Source: an uncultured SAR116 cluster alpha proteobacterium
GTDB taxonomy: Bacteria; Pseudomonadota; Alphaproteobacteria; Puniceispirillales; Marisalimonadaceae
DNA length: 64,000 nucleotides
Reading direction: 5' to 3'
Assembly (NCBI GenBank): GCA_902619485.1
Contig: CACNEF010000001.1
Coordinates: forward strand, 663,699-727,698
Each line of letters begins with the position of its first letter. The stretch's first letter is position 1. Position numbers and translations under genes: made by a program. The notes below the pieces were generated by a model. It ran no database searches. It saw only the letters and a program-made list of their open reading frames with translations, and was not told the DNA's origin. Below are positions 25,452 through 34,746 of this stretch, one piece after another.

Positions 25452-26306
25452 CTACGCTGTGATTTCCATTTCTCCTTTTATTTGAGTTCGGTGCATTACT
25501 CTTCTTGTGTTAGGATCAAAAGCATCTCTTTTGTGAAGTACGTTCAAATTTTTCCACATCAATAAATCTCCTTTTTCCCATTTTTGTGTCCAGGTAAACT
25601 TCTCTTGTGTTGCGTGTTCCCAAATTTCGTTTAATAAATTTTCACTCTCTTCTAGCTCTAAACCGATTATATATGCGTGAGGTCTCCGTCCAAGAAAAAG
25701 TAGTTTCTTATTAGTATTTTTATCTGTGATTACCATTGGATGTCTTGCCCCTGGAGTTTCAGATGGATTATCTACTTCTGAATACCCTTTTCTTAGCATT
25801 CCAGCACTATTATGAGCAGAATCATGTATCAAGATTTTATCATCAATTTTTTCCTTAAGTTTATTTGGTAATTCATTATACGCTAGGGCCATATTTGCAA
25901 AGTGGGTATTACCTTGATTTTCAGGCACTTCAAGAGCATATAAAATTCCAGCCTTTGGAGGTAGTTGTAGGTAAGTCATATCTGCATGCCAGACTGCTTC
26001 ACCATCTCCTAAATTACCTATAGGAGTACCTTGTTCATTTTTAACATTAGAAATTACATTAATTTCAGGAAATTCTGGCAAAAAGGTTATGCCATATGGA
26101 TTAGGGCCAGGAGGGTCGAGTTCACCAAAATATTTACTAAAATTTATTAATTTATGATCATCTAAATTTTGTTTTTTAAATACTAAGACGAGCCTTTCAT
26201 CCCAAGATTGATTTATGAAATTAATTTGATCTTGAGTTAATTTATTACTGATGTCCAAATCTACAATCTCACCACCCAAGCTCTTAACACTATTAATTAA
26301 TTTCAT
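25452..26306 (-). CDS. TauD/TfdA-type Fe(II)/2-oxoglutarate dioxygenase
   Basis: 284-residue dioxygenase. The 2-His-1-carboxylate iron site is complete: His107 and Asp109 in VWHADMTY, and His258 in NVLHKRDAF; Arg269 in NTRRVMHRTQ is positioned to hold 2-oxoglutarate. Such enzymes hydroxylate small acids (taurine, phenoxyacetates, carnitine precursors). It lies between the enolase-superfamily gene and the Tct transporter on the same strand, so it probably oxidises the imported compound or a product of it. Ribosome site AAAAAAGGA precedes the ATG. Confidence 0.9.
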   Translation of the reverse strand: MKLINSVKSLGGEIVDLDISNKLTQDQINFINQSWDERLVLVFKKQNLDDHKLINFSKYFGELDPPGPNPYGITFLPEFPEINVISNVKNEQGTPIGNLGDGEAVWHADMTYLQLPPKAGILYALEVPENQGNTHFANMALAYNELPNKLKEKIDDKILIHDSAHNSAGMLRKGYSEVDNPSETPGARHPMVITDKNTNKKLLFLGRRPHAYIIGLELEESENLLNEIWEHATQEKFTWTQKWEKGDLLMWKNLNVLHKRDAFDPNTRRVMHRTQIKGEMEITA

Positions 26307-26325
26307 TCCTTTTTTCCTATTTAAT

Positions 26326-27420
26326 TTATTTATAAATTTCCTCTTTATTAATACTGTATTTTTCTAATTTATCTCTGTCAATTTCAAGATTCCAATTCTC
26401 AGATATCAATAGAAAACCATTCATAAATTTTAGGGGATTTGACAAAATTCTTGCTTTTGGATCAATTTTTAAAAAACCGTTATATTCTCCAGCATTGTCA
26501 ATTAGGTTTTTTGCAATTCTAGCTTCCATCCAACAATTAATTTCAGTACCAAGTCCGTCACCAAGTACAATTTTTAATCCTAATTTATGTGCATATTTTA
26601 TGGCTTCAGCTAATTTTGTAATAGATAAAAATCTTTTCAACTTAAGTTTGCATAATCCTACGCCTTTTAATTTAGAAGCTTTTTCAATATCTTTAATACT
26701 ACAAATAGTTTCGTCCAACATTATTGGGATGCGTGATAGTTTAGCAACCGCAGCGTTTGCATCCCAATCATTAGCATCACAAGGCTGCTCAAATAATTCT
26801 ATAAAATCAGGCTTTAACCCCTGAACAAATTTACAACCGTCTTTTTTTGTGTACCCCCTATTAGCGTCTATTCTTAGGGTAGCTCTGCCATTCAAATAAG
26901 TTTGTATATTATTTATTTTTTTAATATCTGCATTAACGTCCTTTCCAACCTTAATTTTTATTGTTGTAAATCCTTGTTCAGTTACTTTGTCCAATTCATC
27001 TTTTATTTCAGATTCTTCCTCTGCATTAAATGAAGTTAATAATTTAAGTTTTAGAGAACTCTTATTATTTAAAATATTATTTTTTTCGAGCATCTCGATT
27101 GCTGTATAGATTGCACTTGAAGCAACAATACTTATAGAGGAATTAGATAAAATGATTTTTTTTGCTTCGTATAATTTTTTATTTAAAATTAATTTTGATA
27201 TAACTTTGGCAAATGTCCATCCACCGTCTCTAGTTTCACTGCTGGAGCCAGGTGATATGTGCTGTTCGCCCCATCCCTCATTACCTTGATCATCTACAAT
27301 ATGAATCAACAACGGTTCAAAAGAATAGAAAGTATTATAGGATAATTTATAAGGCTTTATTAGAGGAACATCTAGTCTGTAAATTGTAACTTTTGAAACA
27401 ATATTATCTCTAATAACCAT
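26326..27420 (-). CDS. Enolase-superfamily enzyme, muconate-lactonising/racemase type
   Basis: 364 residues with the complete catalytic set of the muconate lactonising enzyme subgroup: Lys155/Lys157 (TIKIKVGK), metal ligands Asp185 (RIDANRG), Glu211 (FEQP) and Asp236 (MLDET), and Lys258/Lys260 (CKLKLKR). Reactions in the subgroup start by removing a proton next to a carboxylate: cycloisomerisation, racemisation, dehydration or epimerisation. It is the first gene of the six-gene minus-strand group ending in MmgE/PrpD. The substrate cannot be named. Confidence 0.88.
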   Translation of the reverse strand: MVIRDNIVSKVTIYRLDVPLIKPYKLSYNTFYSFEPLLIHIVDDQGNEGWGEQHISPGSSSETRDGGWTFAKVISKLILNKKLYEAKKIILSNSSISIVASSAIYTAIEMLEKNNILNNKSSLKLKLLTSFNAEEESEIKDELDKVTEQGFTTIKIKVGKDVNADIKKINNIQTYLNGRATLRIDANRGYTKKDGCKFVQGLKPDFIELFEQPCDANDWDANAAVAKLSRIPIMLDETICSIKDIEKASKLKGVGLCKLKLKRFLSITKLAEAIKYAHKLGLKIVLGDGLGTEINCWMEARIAKNLIDNAGEYNGFLKIDPKARILSNPLKFMNGFLLISENWNLEIDRDKLEKYSINKEEIYK

Positions 27421-27514
27421 AAAGAACTCTCATAATTTTTAATAAAATATTAACAACAAGAAAAAATTATATAAGATATAATTTTAACGTTAACTTATTA
27501 TAAAAGGAGTGCTA

Positions 27515-28045
27515 ATGCCAATTTATAGTTTAGGTGAAAAAAAACCTCAATTACCTGAAAATAACCTATATTGGGTTGCACCAGATGCGCATGTTATAGG
27601 AAACGTTATTTTAGGGAAAGATGTTGGTGTATGGTTTGGATCAGTTTTAAGAGGTGATAATGACGTTATTAAGATTGGTGAAGAAACAAACATACAAGAA
27701 AACACTATAATTCACGTTGATCCTGATTGTCCTGTCACCATAGGTAATAATTGTACGATTGGACATAATGCAATTATACACGGTTGCACAATAGGTAATA
27801 ATTCTTTAGTTGGAATGGGTGCAACAATTCTCAATAATGCTAAAATAGGCAACAATTGTCTCGTAGGCGCTGGTGCCCTTGTGACTGAAAATAAAGAATT
27901 TCCGGATGGTTGGTTAATTGTAGGCTCACCAGCTAAAGCTGTAAGAGAACTAAGTCAAGAGATGATTGAAAATATGACAAGATCTTCAAAGCATTACGTA
28001 GCAAACTTTAAAAAGTTTGCAGAAGAAATGAGAGAAATTAAATAA
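27515..28045 (+). CDS. Gamma-carbonic anhydrase family hexapeptide-repeat protein
   Basis: Left-handed beta-helix protein of 176 residues. Repeats of the form IGNNCTIGHNAIIHGCTIG run through residues about 35-130; zinc-type histidines occur in TIIHVDPD and IGHNAIIHG. This matches the YrdA/PaaY group, whose members are trimeric and often of uncertain carbonic anhydrase activity. The ATG at 27515 is preceded by AAGGAG; the upstream GTG overlaps that site and is rejected. The 3' end overlaps the convergent CoA-transferase gene by 8 bases. Confidence 0.9.
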   Translation: MPIYSLGEKKPQLPENNLYWVAPDAHVIGNVILGKDVGVWFGSVLRGDNDVIKIGEETNIQENTIIHVDPDCPVTIGNNCTIGHNAIIHGCTIGNNSLVGMGATILNNAKIGNNCLVGAGALVTENKEFPDGWLIVGSPAKAVRELSQEMIENMTRSSKHYVANFKKFAEEMREIK

Positions 28046-29249
28046 TCTTATTGTCTTTAAAACCTTCAATTTCATCTTTAGTATAGCCTAGACCAGACAA
28101 TATCTCAGTATTGTGTTCACCGAGTTTAGGTGCTCTTTTTATGTTAGCAGGTGTTTTGGAAAATTTCCAAGGAGTACCGTGTACTTTCATATTTTTGTTT
28201 AGTTCTGGGTACCATACTTCTGTAACATAATTGTTTTCTTTTATATTTGGATCATTAGATGCTTCAAGCATTGTATTAACGTGGGTAGATATCATGTCAG
28301 CTTTTCTCAAGACTGATATCCAATTATCTCTGGTATCAGTTGAGAATAATTCAGCAAGTTTATCCAAAATTTCAGTTTTCTTTTTTTCAGATTCAAACGC
28401 TAAACCAAGATCAATGAGACCATTTTCTGTCAAAACATCAAAAAAGTTAAGGGCTTTCATTGCTTCCCGCCAGTCATCTGGATCAAGCTGGAGTGCGAAA
28501 GGCTTACCATTAATATCGTTAAAACATGCTGCAATACCCGGCCTTTCTCTTGTTCCATTAATTCTAGCTCCAGTAATTGGTGGCCTGTTACTCCACATTG
28601 CTGTAGTCATAGTCCAACCAAGAAGTCTGAAAGCACTCCCAACTAAAGAAGTTTCTAACTTTTGACCTTTTCCTGTTTTTTGAGCATTTATATATGCCGC
28701 TAAAATTCCTCCAAAAGTTAGTATTGCACAACTTTCATCTGCAACTGAGGCTACTCCTGTTCTTAAATTATTTCCAGGAATTGAATATGCTTCAGCTATT
28801 CCACTTAAAGCTTGTCCTACCGCATCGGTTCCTGGTAAGTGTCCGTCTGGGGCATCAGGCCCATAAGCAGAAACTGAAGCGTAAACTATTTTAGGATTAA
28901 TTTTGCTAAGAGTATCATAATCAAAATTAAGTTTTTCAGCAACGCCTGGTCTAAAATTTTGACCAAACACATCGGCATCCTTTATTAAACTGTGAAGTAT
29001 TTTTTGTCCTTTTTCTGATTTAAGATTGAGAGTTAAACTTTTAACTCCTCTGTTATTAGTCTCAAAAAATGATCCAACCTCTCCTTCTAAAAAACCTGAG
29101 TTACGATTGTTATCACCTTTACCTGGCGTTTCAATTTTAATTACTTCAGCACCAAGATCTGCCATTAACATGTAGGGAACAGTTCCAGCTTGTGCTGTTG
29201 AACATGCAACTATTTTTAACCCAGAAAGAGCTCCATTTATTTCACTCAT
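28038..29249 (-). CDS. CaiB/BaiF family (class III) CoA-transferase
   Basis: 403 residues. Signatures: MADLGAEVIKIETPGKGD near residues 28-45, NNRGVKSLTLNL, FGQNFRPGVAEKL and LPGTDAVGQALSG, the last holding the catalytic aspartate. Members move CoA between acyl-CoA and a free carboxylic acid through a mixed anhydride. It lies 8 bases downstream of a crotonase gene on the same strand, so the pair probably activates an acid and then hydrates or isomerises it. Substrate unknown. Confidence 0.9.
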   Translation of the reverse strand: MSEINGALSGLKIVACSTAQAGTVPYMLMADLGAEVIKIETPGKGDNNRNSGFLEGEVGSFFETNNRGVKSLTLNLKSEKGQKILHSLIKDADVFGQNFRPGVAEKLNFDYDTLSKINPKIVYASVSAYGPDAPDGHLPGTDAVGQALSGIAEAYSIPGNNLRTGVASVADESCAILTFGGILAAYINAQKTGKGQKLETSLVGSAFRLLGWTMTTAMWSNRPPITGARINGTRERPGIAACFNDINGKPFALQLDPDDWREAMKALNFFDVLTENGLIDLGLAFESEKKKTEILDKLAELFSTDTRDNWISVLRKADMISTHVNTMLEASNDPNIKENNYVTEVWYPELNKNMKVHGTPWKFSKTPANIKRAPKLGEHNTEILSGLGYTKDEIEGFKDNKII

Positions 29250-29257
29250 TTTGACCT

Positions 29258-30067
29258 CTAATTTTCTTCTAATTTCGGCATATTATATCTATCTTCTGGG
29301 TTAAGCCAACCTTTGAAGTTTGGCTTTCTTTTTTCTGCAAAGGCTCTTCTACTTTCCATTCTATCCTCAGTGTCGCCGTGAAGATGTAGCTTTTCAGCAA
29401 GGTCTGCAATATTAGGATTTATTTTTGGTGCCATATGCTTCATCATATAAAGTGTGTTTACTCTTGCAGCAGGAGGGAGTGATAGCAGATGTTCTGCCAT
29501 TGAATAAGCCTCACTCATAAGATCTTTAGCTTCCACTAAACGATTAATGAAACCAACTTGATGCATCCTTTCAGCAGAAATTCTATATCCAAAAGCCATT
29601 TCAGTTGCAACGGGATGTGGGAGGTTGCCATAATGTCCATGATTATAACCGCCAAGAAGCCATCTCTTTGCTTCTGACATTTCAAAAATTGCTTCTTTCA
29701 CAGCAATCCTAAGATCTGTTCTCTCAACTAACATAAATCCACCACCCATTGCATATCCATTTACTGCTGCTATGACTGGCTTTTGAAGAGCACCTGTCTG
29801 AAATGGGTCAACTAAGTTTTCTTCTACAAATTCTTTTGGGGATCCTGGGATGCCTCTGTCAATAGACTCTTTCATATCTTCGCCTGCACAAAACCCTCTT
29901 CCAGTTCCTGTCAAAATTGCTACTTCTAAATCTTTATCCTCATGATATCTATTGAACGCTTCTGCCATACCTTTTCTAATAACAGTGCTTAAAGCATTTA
30001 ATCTTTCTGGACGATTTAATCTGATAGTAATTATTTGGCCATTAATTTCAGTTTCAACAAAACTCAT
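29258..30067 (-). CDS. Enoyl-CoA hydratase/isomerase (crotonase) family protein
   Basis: About 269 residues with the start placed at the ATG at 30067, preceded by AGGAGC; a longer frame adds 20 non-family residues. NRPERLNALST, GTGRGFCAGEDMKES and VIAAVNGYAMGGGFM are crotonase motifs including the oxyanion-hole segments. The usual catalytic glutamate region reads FEMSEAKRWLLGGYNHGHYG, so the chemistry may not be simple hydration. It precedes the CoA-transferase gene by 8 bases. Confidence 0.88.
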   Translation of the reverse strand: MSFVETEINGQIITIRLNRPERLNALSTVIRKGMAEAFNRYHEDKDLEVAILTGTGRGFCAGEDMKESIDRGIPGSPKEFVEENLVDPFQTGALQKPVIAAVNGYAMGGGFMLVERTDLRIAVKEAIFEMSEAKRWLLGGYNHGHYGNLPHPVATEMAFGYRISAERMHQVGFINRLVEAKDLMSEAYSMAEHLLSLPPAARVNTLYMMKHMAPKINPNIADLAEKLHLHGDTEDRMESRRAFAEKRKPNFKGWLNPEDRYNMPKLEEN

Positions 30068-30188
30068 AGAGATGCTCCTAATATCTAAATCCTTCAAAAC
30101 TAATTTATATACTAAAAAATCTTGCAAGTCATGGATATTAAATCATAATAAATTTTACATTTAAGAAAATTATTGTTTGGGGGACACA

Positions 30189-31298
30189 ATGAAAACTAGA
30201 GCTGCAGTTGCTGTAGAGGTGGGAAAACCGCTTGAAATTATGGATGTGGATTTAGAAGGGCCTCGTTCCGGAGAAGTTCTAGTAGAAATAAAAGCAACAG
30301 GTATATGCCACACTGATGAGTTCACACTTTCTGGGGATGATCCTGAAGGACTTTTCCCAGCAATATTAGGGCATGAAGGAGCAGGAGTTGTAAGAGAAGT
30401 GGGTAAAGGCGTAACATCTCTTAAAGAAGGTGATCATGTAATTCCTCTTTATACACCGGAATGCAGAGAGTGTGAGTATTGTTTGCATCCGAAAACTAAT
30501 TTATGTCAGGCCATAAGAGTTACCCAAGGTAAGGGAGTAATGCCTGATGGCACTAGTAGATTTTCGATAAATGGGAAACCCATATTGCATTATATGGGAA
30601 CATCTACTTTTTCAAATTACACTGTAGTTCCTGAAATTGCGCTTGCTAAAGTAAATAAAAAAGCTCCCTTTGATAAAATTTGTTATATCGGATGCGGTGT
30701 AACTACAGGTATTGGAGCCGTTATCAATACAGCAAAGGCAACTGCAGGTTGTAACGCAGTAGTTTTTGGCTTAGGTGGTATTGGTCTTAATGTTATTCAA
30801 GGTTTGAGAATGATAGGAGCAAACATGATTGTTGGTGTCGACATGAATAACAAGAAAGAATCTTGGGGAAAAAAGTTTGGTATGACACATTTTGTAAATC
30901 CATCAGAGATTGATGGTGATTTAGTTAATTACTTGGTTGATCTTACAGGTGGTGGTGCAGACTACTCTTTTGAATGTATTGGAAATGTGAATGTAATGAG
31001 ACAAGCTTTAGAGTGCGCACATAAAGGCTGGGGAGAAAGTATAATTATTGGGGTTGCTGGAGCAGGGCAAGAAATTAAAACTAGACCTTTCCAACTAGTT
31101 ACTGGAAGAAGCTGGAAAGGTACAGCTTTTGGTGGAGCAAGAGGAAGAACCGACGTTCCTAAAATTGTGGAGTGGTATCTTCAAGGCAAAATTGACATTG
31201 ATCCAATGATTACTCATAATTTAAAATTAGAAGATATTAACAGAGGCTTTGATTTGATGCATGCTGGTGAATCAATAAGATCAGTCGTAGTTTTTTAA
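30189..31298 (+). CDS. frmA: S-(hydroxymethyl)glutathione dehydrogenase / class III alcohol dehydrogenase
   Basis: Oxidises the formaldehyde-glutathione adduct to S-formylglutathione with NAD+. 369 residues from the ATG at 30189, which follows GGGGGAC; the TTG at 30177 is rejected. [18 protein letters not shown] carries the catalytic zinc cysteine, [16 protein letters not shown] the structural zinc, and [12 protein letters not shown] the NAD site. It is followed directly by fghA, with one base of overlap, completing glutathione-dependent formaldehyde detoxification or C1 oxidation. Confidence 0.95.
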   Translation: MKTRAAVAVEVGKPLEIMDVDLEGPRSGEVLVEIKATGICHTDEFTLSGDDPEGLFPAILGHEGAGVVREVGKGVTSLKEGDHVIPLYTPECRECEYCLHPKTNLCQAIRVTQGKGVMPDGTSRFSINGKPILHYMGTSTFSNYTVVPEIALAKVNKKAPFDKICYIGCGVTTGIGAVINTAKATAGCNAVVFGLGGIGLNVIQGLRMIGANMIVGVDMNNKKESWGKKFGMTHFVNPSEIDGDLVNYLVDLTGGGADYSFECIGNVNVMRQALECAHKGWGESIIIGVAGAGQEIKTRPFQLVTGRSWKGTAFGGARGRTDVPKIVEWYLQGKIDIDPMITHNLKLEDINRGFDLMHAGESIRSVVVF

Positions 31299-32122
31299 TG
31301 AAAAATATATCTGAAGTATTTTCATTTGAGGGTAAACAATTAGTCTGTAGTCATCAGTCTCTGGTTAATAATTGTGAAATGACTTTTGCAGTTTTTATCC
31401 CTCCCAAAATAAAAAAACCTCCAGTCTTGTGGTATCTATCTGGTTTAACTTGTAGTCACTTAAACGTAATGGAAAAAGGTGAGTACAGAAAAAAAGCTGC
31501 TGAACTAGGCATAGCAATTATTTGTCCTGATACTAGTCCTAGAGGGGAAGATATACCCGACGAAAAAGACAATTGGCAATTTGGCAGTGGAGCTGGTTTT
31601 TATCTGGATGCAACAGAACCGCCATATGACAGAAATTATAATATGTACACTTATATAATTGAAGAACTTCCAAGTATTATTGAAAATAATTTCGATTTTG
31701 ATATGTCTAGACAAAGTATTTTTGGTCACTCAATGGGTGGTCACGGAGCTATTGTAATGGCTTTAAGAAACCCAAAGAAATTTAAAAGTTGTTCTGCATT
31801 TGCTCCAATTGTCGAGCCATCGACTGCCAGCTGGTCTAGTGATGCCTTTAAAAAATATATTGGTTTAAATCAAAGTGATTGGCAAATGTATGATAGTGTA
31901 GCTTTAGTTAAAAATGGTTATCATTTTCCTGAAATTCTTGTTGATCAAGGAGATGCGGATAGTTTTTTAAAAGAAGGGTTAAGACCTTGGCTATTAGATG
32001 ATGCATGTAAAGATAAAAATATTAATTTAAAACTTAGAATGCACCCAAATTATGATCATTCATATTATTTTATATCATCCTTTATGTCAGATCATTTAAT
32101 TTGGCATAGAGATAGAATATGA
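31298..32122 (+). CDS. fghA: S-formylglutathione hydrolase
   Basis: Alpha/beta hydrolase of the esterase D family, 274 residues, releasing formate and glutathione. The nucleophile elbow GHSMGG (Ser145), YLSGLTCSHLN (46-56) and late PNYDHSYYF with the catalytic histidine are all conserved. Its ATG overlaps the last base of the frmA stop, so they are coupled. No formate dehydrogenase lies in the window. Confidence 0.95.
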   Translation: MKNISEVFSFEGKQLVCSHQSLVNNCEMTFAVFIPPKIKKPPVLWYLSGLTCSHLNVMEKGEYRKKAAELGIAIICPDTSPRGEDIPDEKDNWQFGSGAGFYLDATEPPYDRNYNMYTYIIEELPSIIENNFDFDMSRQSIFGHSMGGHGAIVMALRNPKKFKSCSAFAPIVEPSTASWSSDAFKKYIGLNQSDWQMYDSVALVKNGYHFPEILVDQGDADSFLKEGLRPWLLDDACKDKNINLKLRMHPNYDHSYYFISSFMSDHLIWHRDRI

Positions 32123-32124
32123 AT

Positions 32125-32541
32125 TTATTTTTGTGGAATAGAATATGTAAGTGAAGCGTGGGCAACAGGCTCGTCAATATCTTCTGAATAAATTAAAACA
32201 TCGCCTACACTCAAAGTTTTACCTAATTTTAAAATTCTAGCCTTACTAGTTAAATTTTTCTCATTTGGTTTTCTTAAAAAATTTATTGAACAATTAGTTG
32301 TGACAGTAAGACTTTTAGGACCTATAATGCTTAAAGTTGCTAAATAAAAAGTTACGTCTGCCAATAGAAACATCGTTGGGCCTGAAACTGTTGCCCCTGG
32401 TCTCAAATGTTCTTCAGTAATGTACATTAGCATTGAAAAAGACTGGTCGCTTACATTTAATATCTTGAAGTTTTTGCTTACTTGAGGAAATTCTCTATTT
32501 AAAAATTTATCAAGGCTTTCTTTTGTCATTAATTGTTGCAT
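32125..32541 (-). CDS. Hotdog-fold thioesterase (PaaI/DUF4442-like)
   Basis: 138-residue single hotdog domain. LRPGATVSGPTMFLLADVTFYLATLSI is the central helix region with the acidic residue (Asp), and TNCSINFLRKPNEKN the following strands typical of PaaI-type acyl-CoA thioesterases. It is the last gene of a minus-strand set with a PcaB-like lyase, a crotonase and a CHMI-type tautomerase, so it may release CoA from a pathway intermediate. It starts 5 bases after the PcaB-like stop. Confidence 0.82.
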   Translation of the reverse strand: MQQLMTKESLDKFLNREFPQVSKNFKILNVSDQSFSMLMYITEEHLRPGATVSGPTMFLLADVTFYLATLSIIGPKSLTVTTNCSINFLRKPNEKNLTSKARILKLGKTLSVGDVLIYSEDIDEPVAHASLTYSIPQK

Positions 32542-32545
32542 TATG

Positions 32546-33901
32546 TTAGGGTAACTTTCTTTTATCTAAAAGTCTCTGTGCCATAGTAGGTGCCGCTCCT
32601 AAATAATTAGATGGATCTATCATTTTTAACAAATCTTGTTCATTGAAAAATTTAGAAATTTCTTTGTTTTTTAATAATATATCTATGAATGATATGTTGT
32701 TTTTGATTGATTCCCTACAACAGTCATAAACTAAATCGTGTGCAATTTGTCTTCCCATTTTGGGTGCGAGGGCCATCATAACAGACTCTGCAACAATTAA
32801 CCCATTAGTTTTATAAATGTTTTCCTTCATTTTTTCAGGTGAAACTTCTAAACCTTCCAAAAGATATTTAGCTGAGTTGAAAGATGAAGAAGCAACCAAA
32901 AAGGCGTTAGGTATTACATGCCATTCTACATGCCATTGACCTGTAGCTCTTTCATGGTCAAGGACCATAGCATCTAGCATAGAAGAATGATGTTCTCTTA
33001 ATAGTTTTGAACAAGCCAGCATTATCTCAGAAGAAATGGGATTTCTTTTTTGAGGCATTGTCGAAGAAGAACCTCGTCCGTGAAGATATGGTTCAGCCAC
33101 TTCTTGTGTTTCTGTTTGCATCATTAACATCACATCATAAGCTATTTTACCAAGCGATGCGGCGACTATTGCAAGCCAACCAGTTACTTCACAAAAATTA
33201 TCTCTAATAGAATGCCAACTTACGTCAGGTACATTCAGATCTAATTCTTCTGCAAGAGTTGACTGTGTCTTAAGACCTTTATCTTCTCCCAAAGAAGCAA
33301 GTGTTCCTGCTGCTCCAAAAAATGAAACATTGAAAATACGTTTCTTAATTTCTTCCAGTCTTTTGTGATGCCTATCTATACCAGATAACCAAGTAGATGC
33401 CTTGTACCCAAAAGATATAGGTAAAGCATGTTGCAAATGTGTTCTACCAGCCATAGGTGTTTTAATGTGATATTCAACAATTTTTTCTAAAGCATCTGAA
33501 ATTGACTTTAGGTCTTTAGATAATAATTCAAGACCCTTTCTAATTTGAAGGATATCTGCTGTGTCCATAATATCTTGTGTTGTAGCGCCCCAATGACAAA
33601 ATTGTCCAAAGTTGCCTTCAACTTTTTCACTTAGTTGTTCTACTAGTGGAAGAATTGGATATCCAACTATAGATGTCCTTTTTTCAAGTTTCTCCCAATC
33701 AATTATATCTACTTTTGCTGCTTGGGTTATTTTTTCTCCAGCTTCTTTTGGAATAATATTCAACTTTGATTGTGATCTTGCTAAAGCCGCTTCTACATCT
33801 AAATAAAGTTGTGTAGTACTCTCGTCAGAAAATAAGAAATGCATTTCTTTAGTACCAAACATTTCTCCCCATATTTTTGAATTCGTAACTAATGCAGGCA
33901 T
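32546..33901 (-). CDS. pcaB: 3-carboxy-cis,cis-muconate cycloisomerase-like lyase (PcaB-like)
   Basis: 451-residue member of the fumarase/adenylosuccinate lyase superfamily. GRGSSSTMPQKRNPISSE is the superfamily signature in the form usual for PcaB; HWGATTQDIMDTA and GRTHLQHALPISFGYK are the other two conserved regions. PcaB would lactonise the product of PcaHG (genes at 16.2-17.5 kb), so it can extend the protocatechuate branch. It lies away from them, in a group with CHMI, crotonase and thioesterase genes. A related lyase on another substrate is possible, so the symbol is tentative. Confidence 0.8.
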   Translation of the reverse strand: MPALVTNSKIWGEMFGTKEMHFLFSDESTTQLYLDVEAALARSQSKLNIIPKEAGEKITQAAKVDIIDWEKLEKRTSIVGYPILPLVEQLSEKVEGNFGQFCHWGATTQDIMDTADILQIRKGLELLSKDLKSISDALEKIVEYHIKTPMAGRTHLQHALPISFGYKASTWLSGIDRHHKRLEEIKKRIFNVSFFGAAGTLASLGEDKGLKTQSTLAEELDLNVPDVSWHSIRDNFCEVTGWLAIVAASLGKIAYDVMLMMQTETQEVAEPYLHGRGSSSTMPQKRNPISSEIMLACSKLLREHHSSMLDAMVLDHERATGQWHVEWHVIPNAFLVASSSFNSAKYLLEGLEVSPEKMKENIYKTNGLIVAESVMMALAPKMGRQIAHDLVYDCCRESIKNNISFIDILLKNKEISKFFNEQDLLKMIDPSNYLGAAPTMAQRLLDKRKLP

Positions 33902-33917
33902 TTATATATCCTATGAT

Positions 33918-34709
33918 TTAATTTTGATACCAAGATGCAGTTCTTTTCTCAAGAAAACTATTTAGACCTTCTTTTGCTTCATTAGTCATCCTTTTTTGAG
34001 AATGTTCAAAAACAAGTTCGTCAAATTTTTCATCTGACAACATTAAACCACTTTCAATCAAAGTTCTTCTTTTTGTAGCTTCCAATGCATCTGGAGCGCA
34101 CATTAACAAGTCCTCAATAACAGGTTGAACAGCATTTTCAAGCTCACCCGTTTTACAAACTTGGTGAACTAAACCCATTTCCTTGGCCTGACTAGAGTTA
34201 AAACGCTCACATGTAAGAGCATATCTTCTGACGTTTCTTACGCCAATACTGGCGTTTAAATGAGGTATTATTATTCCTGCCATTACACCCCATCTAGCTT
34301 CAGAAATAGAAAAAATAGCGTCTTCACTAGCTATTACTATATCAGCTGCTGCGGCAATTCCAGTTCCACCTCCAAAGCATCCTCCATGGATCAAGGCTAT
34401 TGTTGGCTTAGGAAACATTGTAAGACCTTGAATCGCTGAAGCTGTTTTTCTTGAAACCTCTATATTTTCTTTTTGACTAAGTTTACCAATTTCTTTAAGC
34501 CATTGTAAGTCAGCTCCTGCTTGAAAATGTTTTCCATTGCCTTTAATGAGCACTATTCTTACAGAATTATTTTTATATAAAGATTCAAAGCTTTTGATTA
34601 ATTCAATAATCATATCTCCGTTATATGCATTATTTCTTTCTGGACGGTTTAAAATAACTTCAGCAATTCCTCTTTCATTTACGCTTGTTAATACAATATT
34701 TTTACTCAT
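33918..34709 (-). CDS. Enoyl-CoA hydratase (methylglutaconyl-CoA hydratase-like)
   Basis: 263 residues using the ATG at 34709, which follows AAGGATC. Crotonase motifs NRPERNNAYNGDMI, GNGKHFQAGADLQWLK and ALIHGGCFGGGTGIAAAAD are present, and the SISEARWGVMAGII segment holds the catalytic-type glutamate. The AGADLQWLK form is common in methylglutaconyl-CoA hydratases. It sits between the CHMI-type tautomerase and the PcaB-like lyase on one strand. Confidence 0.88.
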   Translation of the reverse strand: MSKNIVLTSVNERGIAEVILNRPERNNAYNGDMIIELIKSFESLYKNNSVRIVLIKGNGKHFQAGADLQWLKEIGKLSQKENIEVSRKTASAIQGLTMFPKPTIALIHGGCFGGGTGIAAAADIVIASEDAIFSISEARWGVMAGIIIPHLNASIGVRNVRRYALTCERFNSSQAKEMGLVHQVCKTGELENAVQPVIEDLLMCAPDALEATKRRTLIESGLMLSDEKFDELVFEHSQKRMTNEAKEGLNSFLEKRTASWYQN

Positions 34710-34746
34710 TACTGATCCTTCTATTTTTATCACTTGAAATACAATT

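Noticed and set aside
28231-28665. 144-codon plus-strand frame inside the CoA-transferase gene
   Set aside because: Antisense shadow of a conserved CaiB/BaiF gene; no family features.
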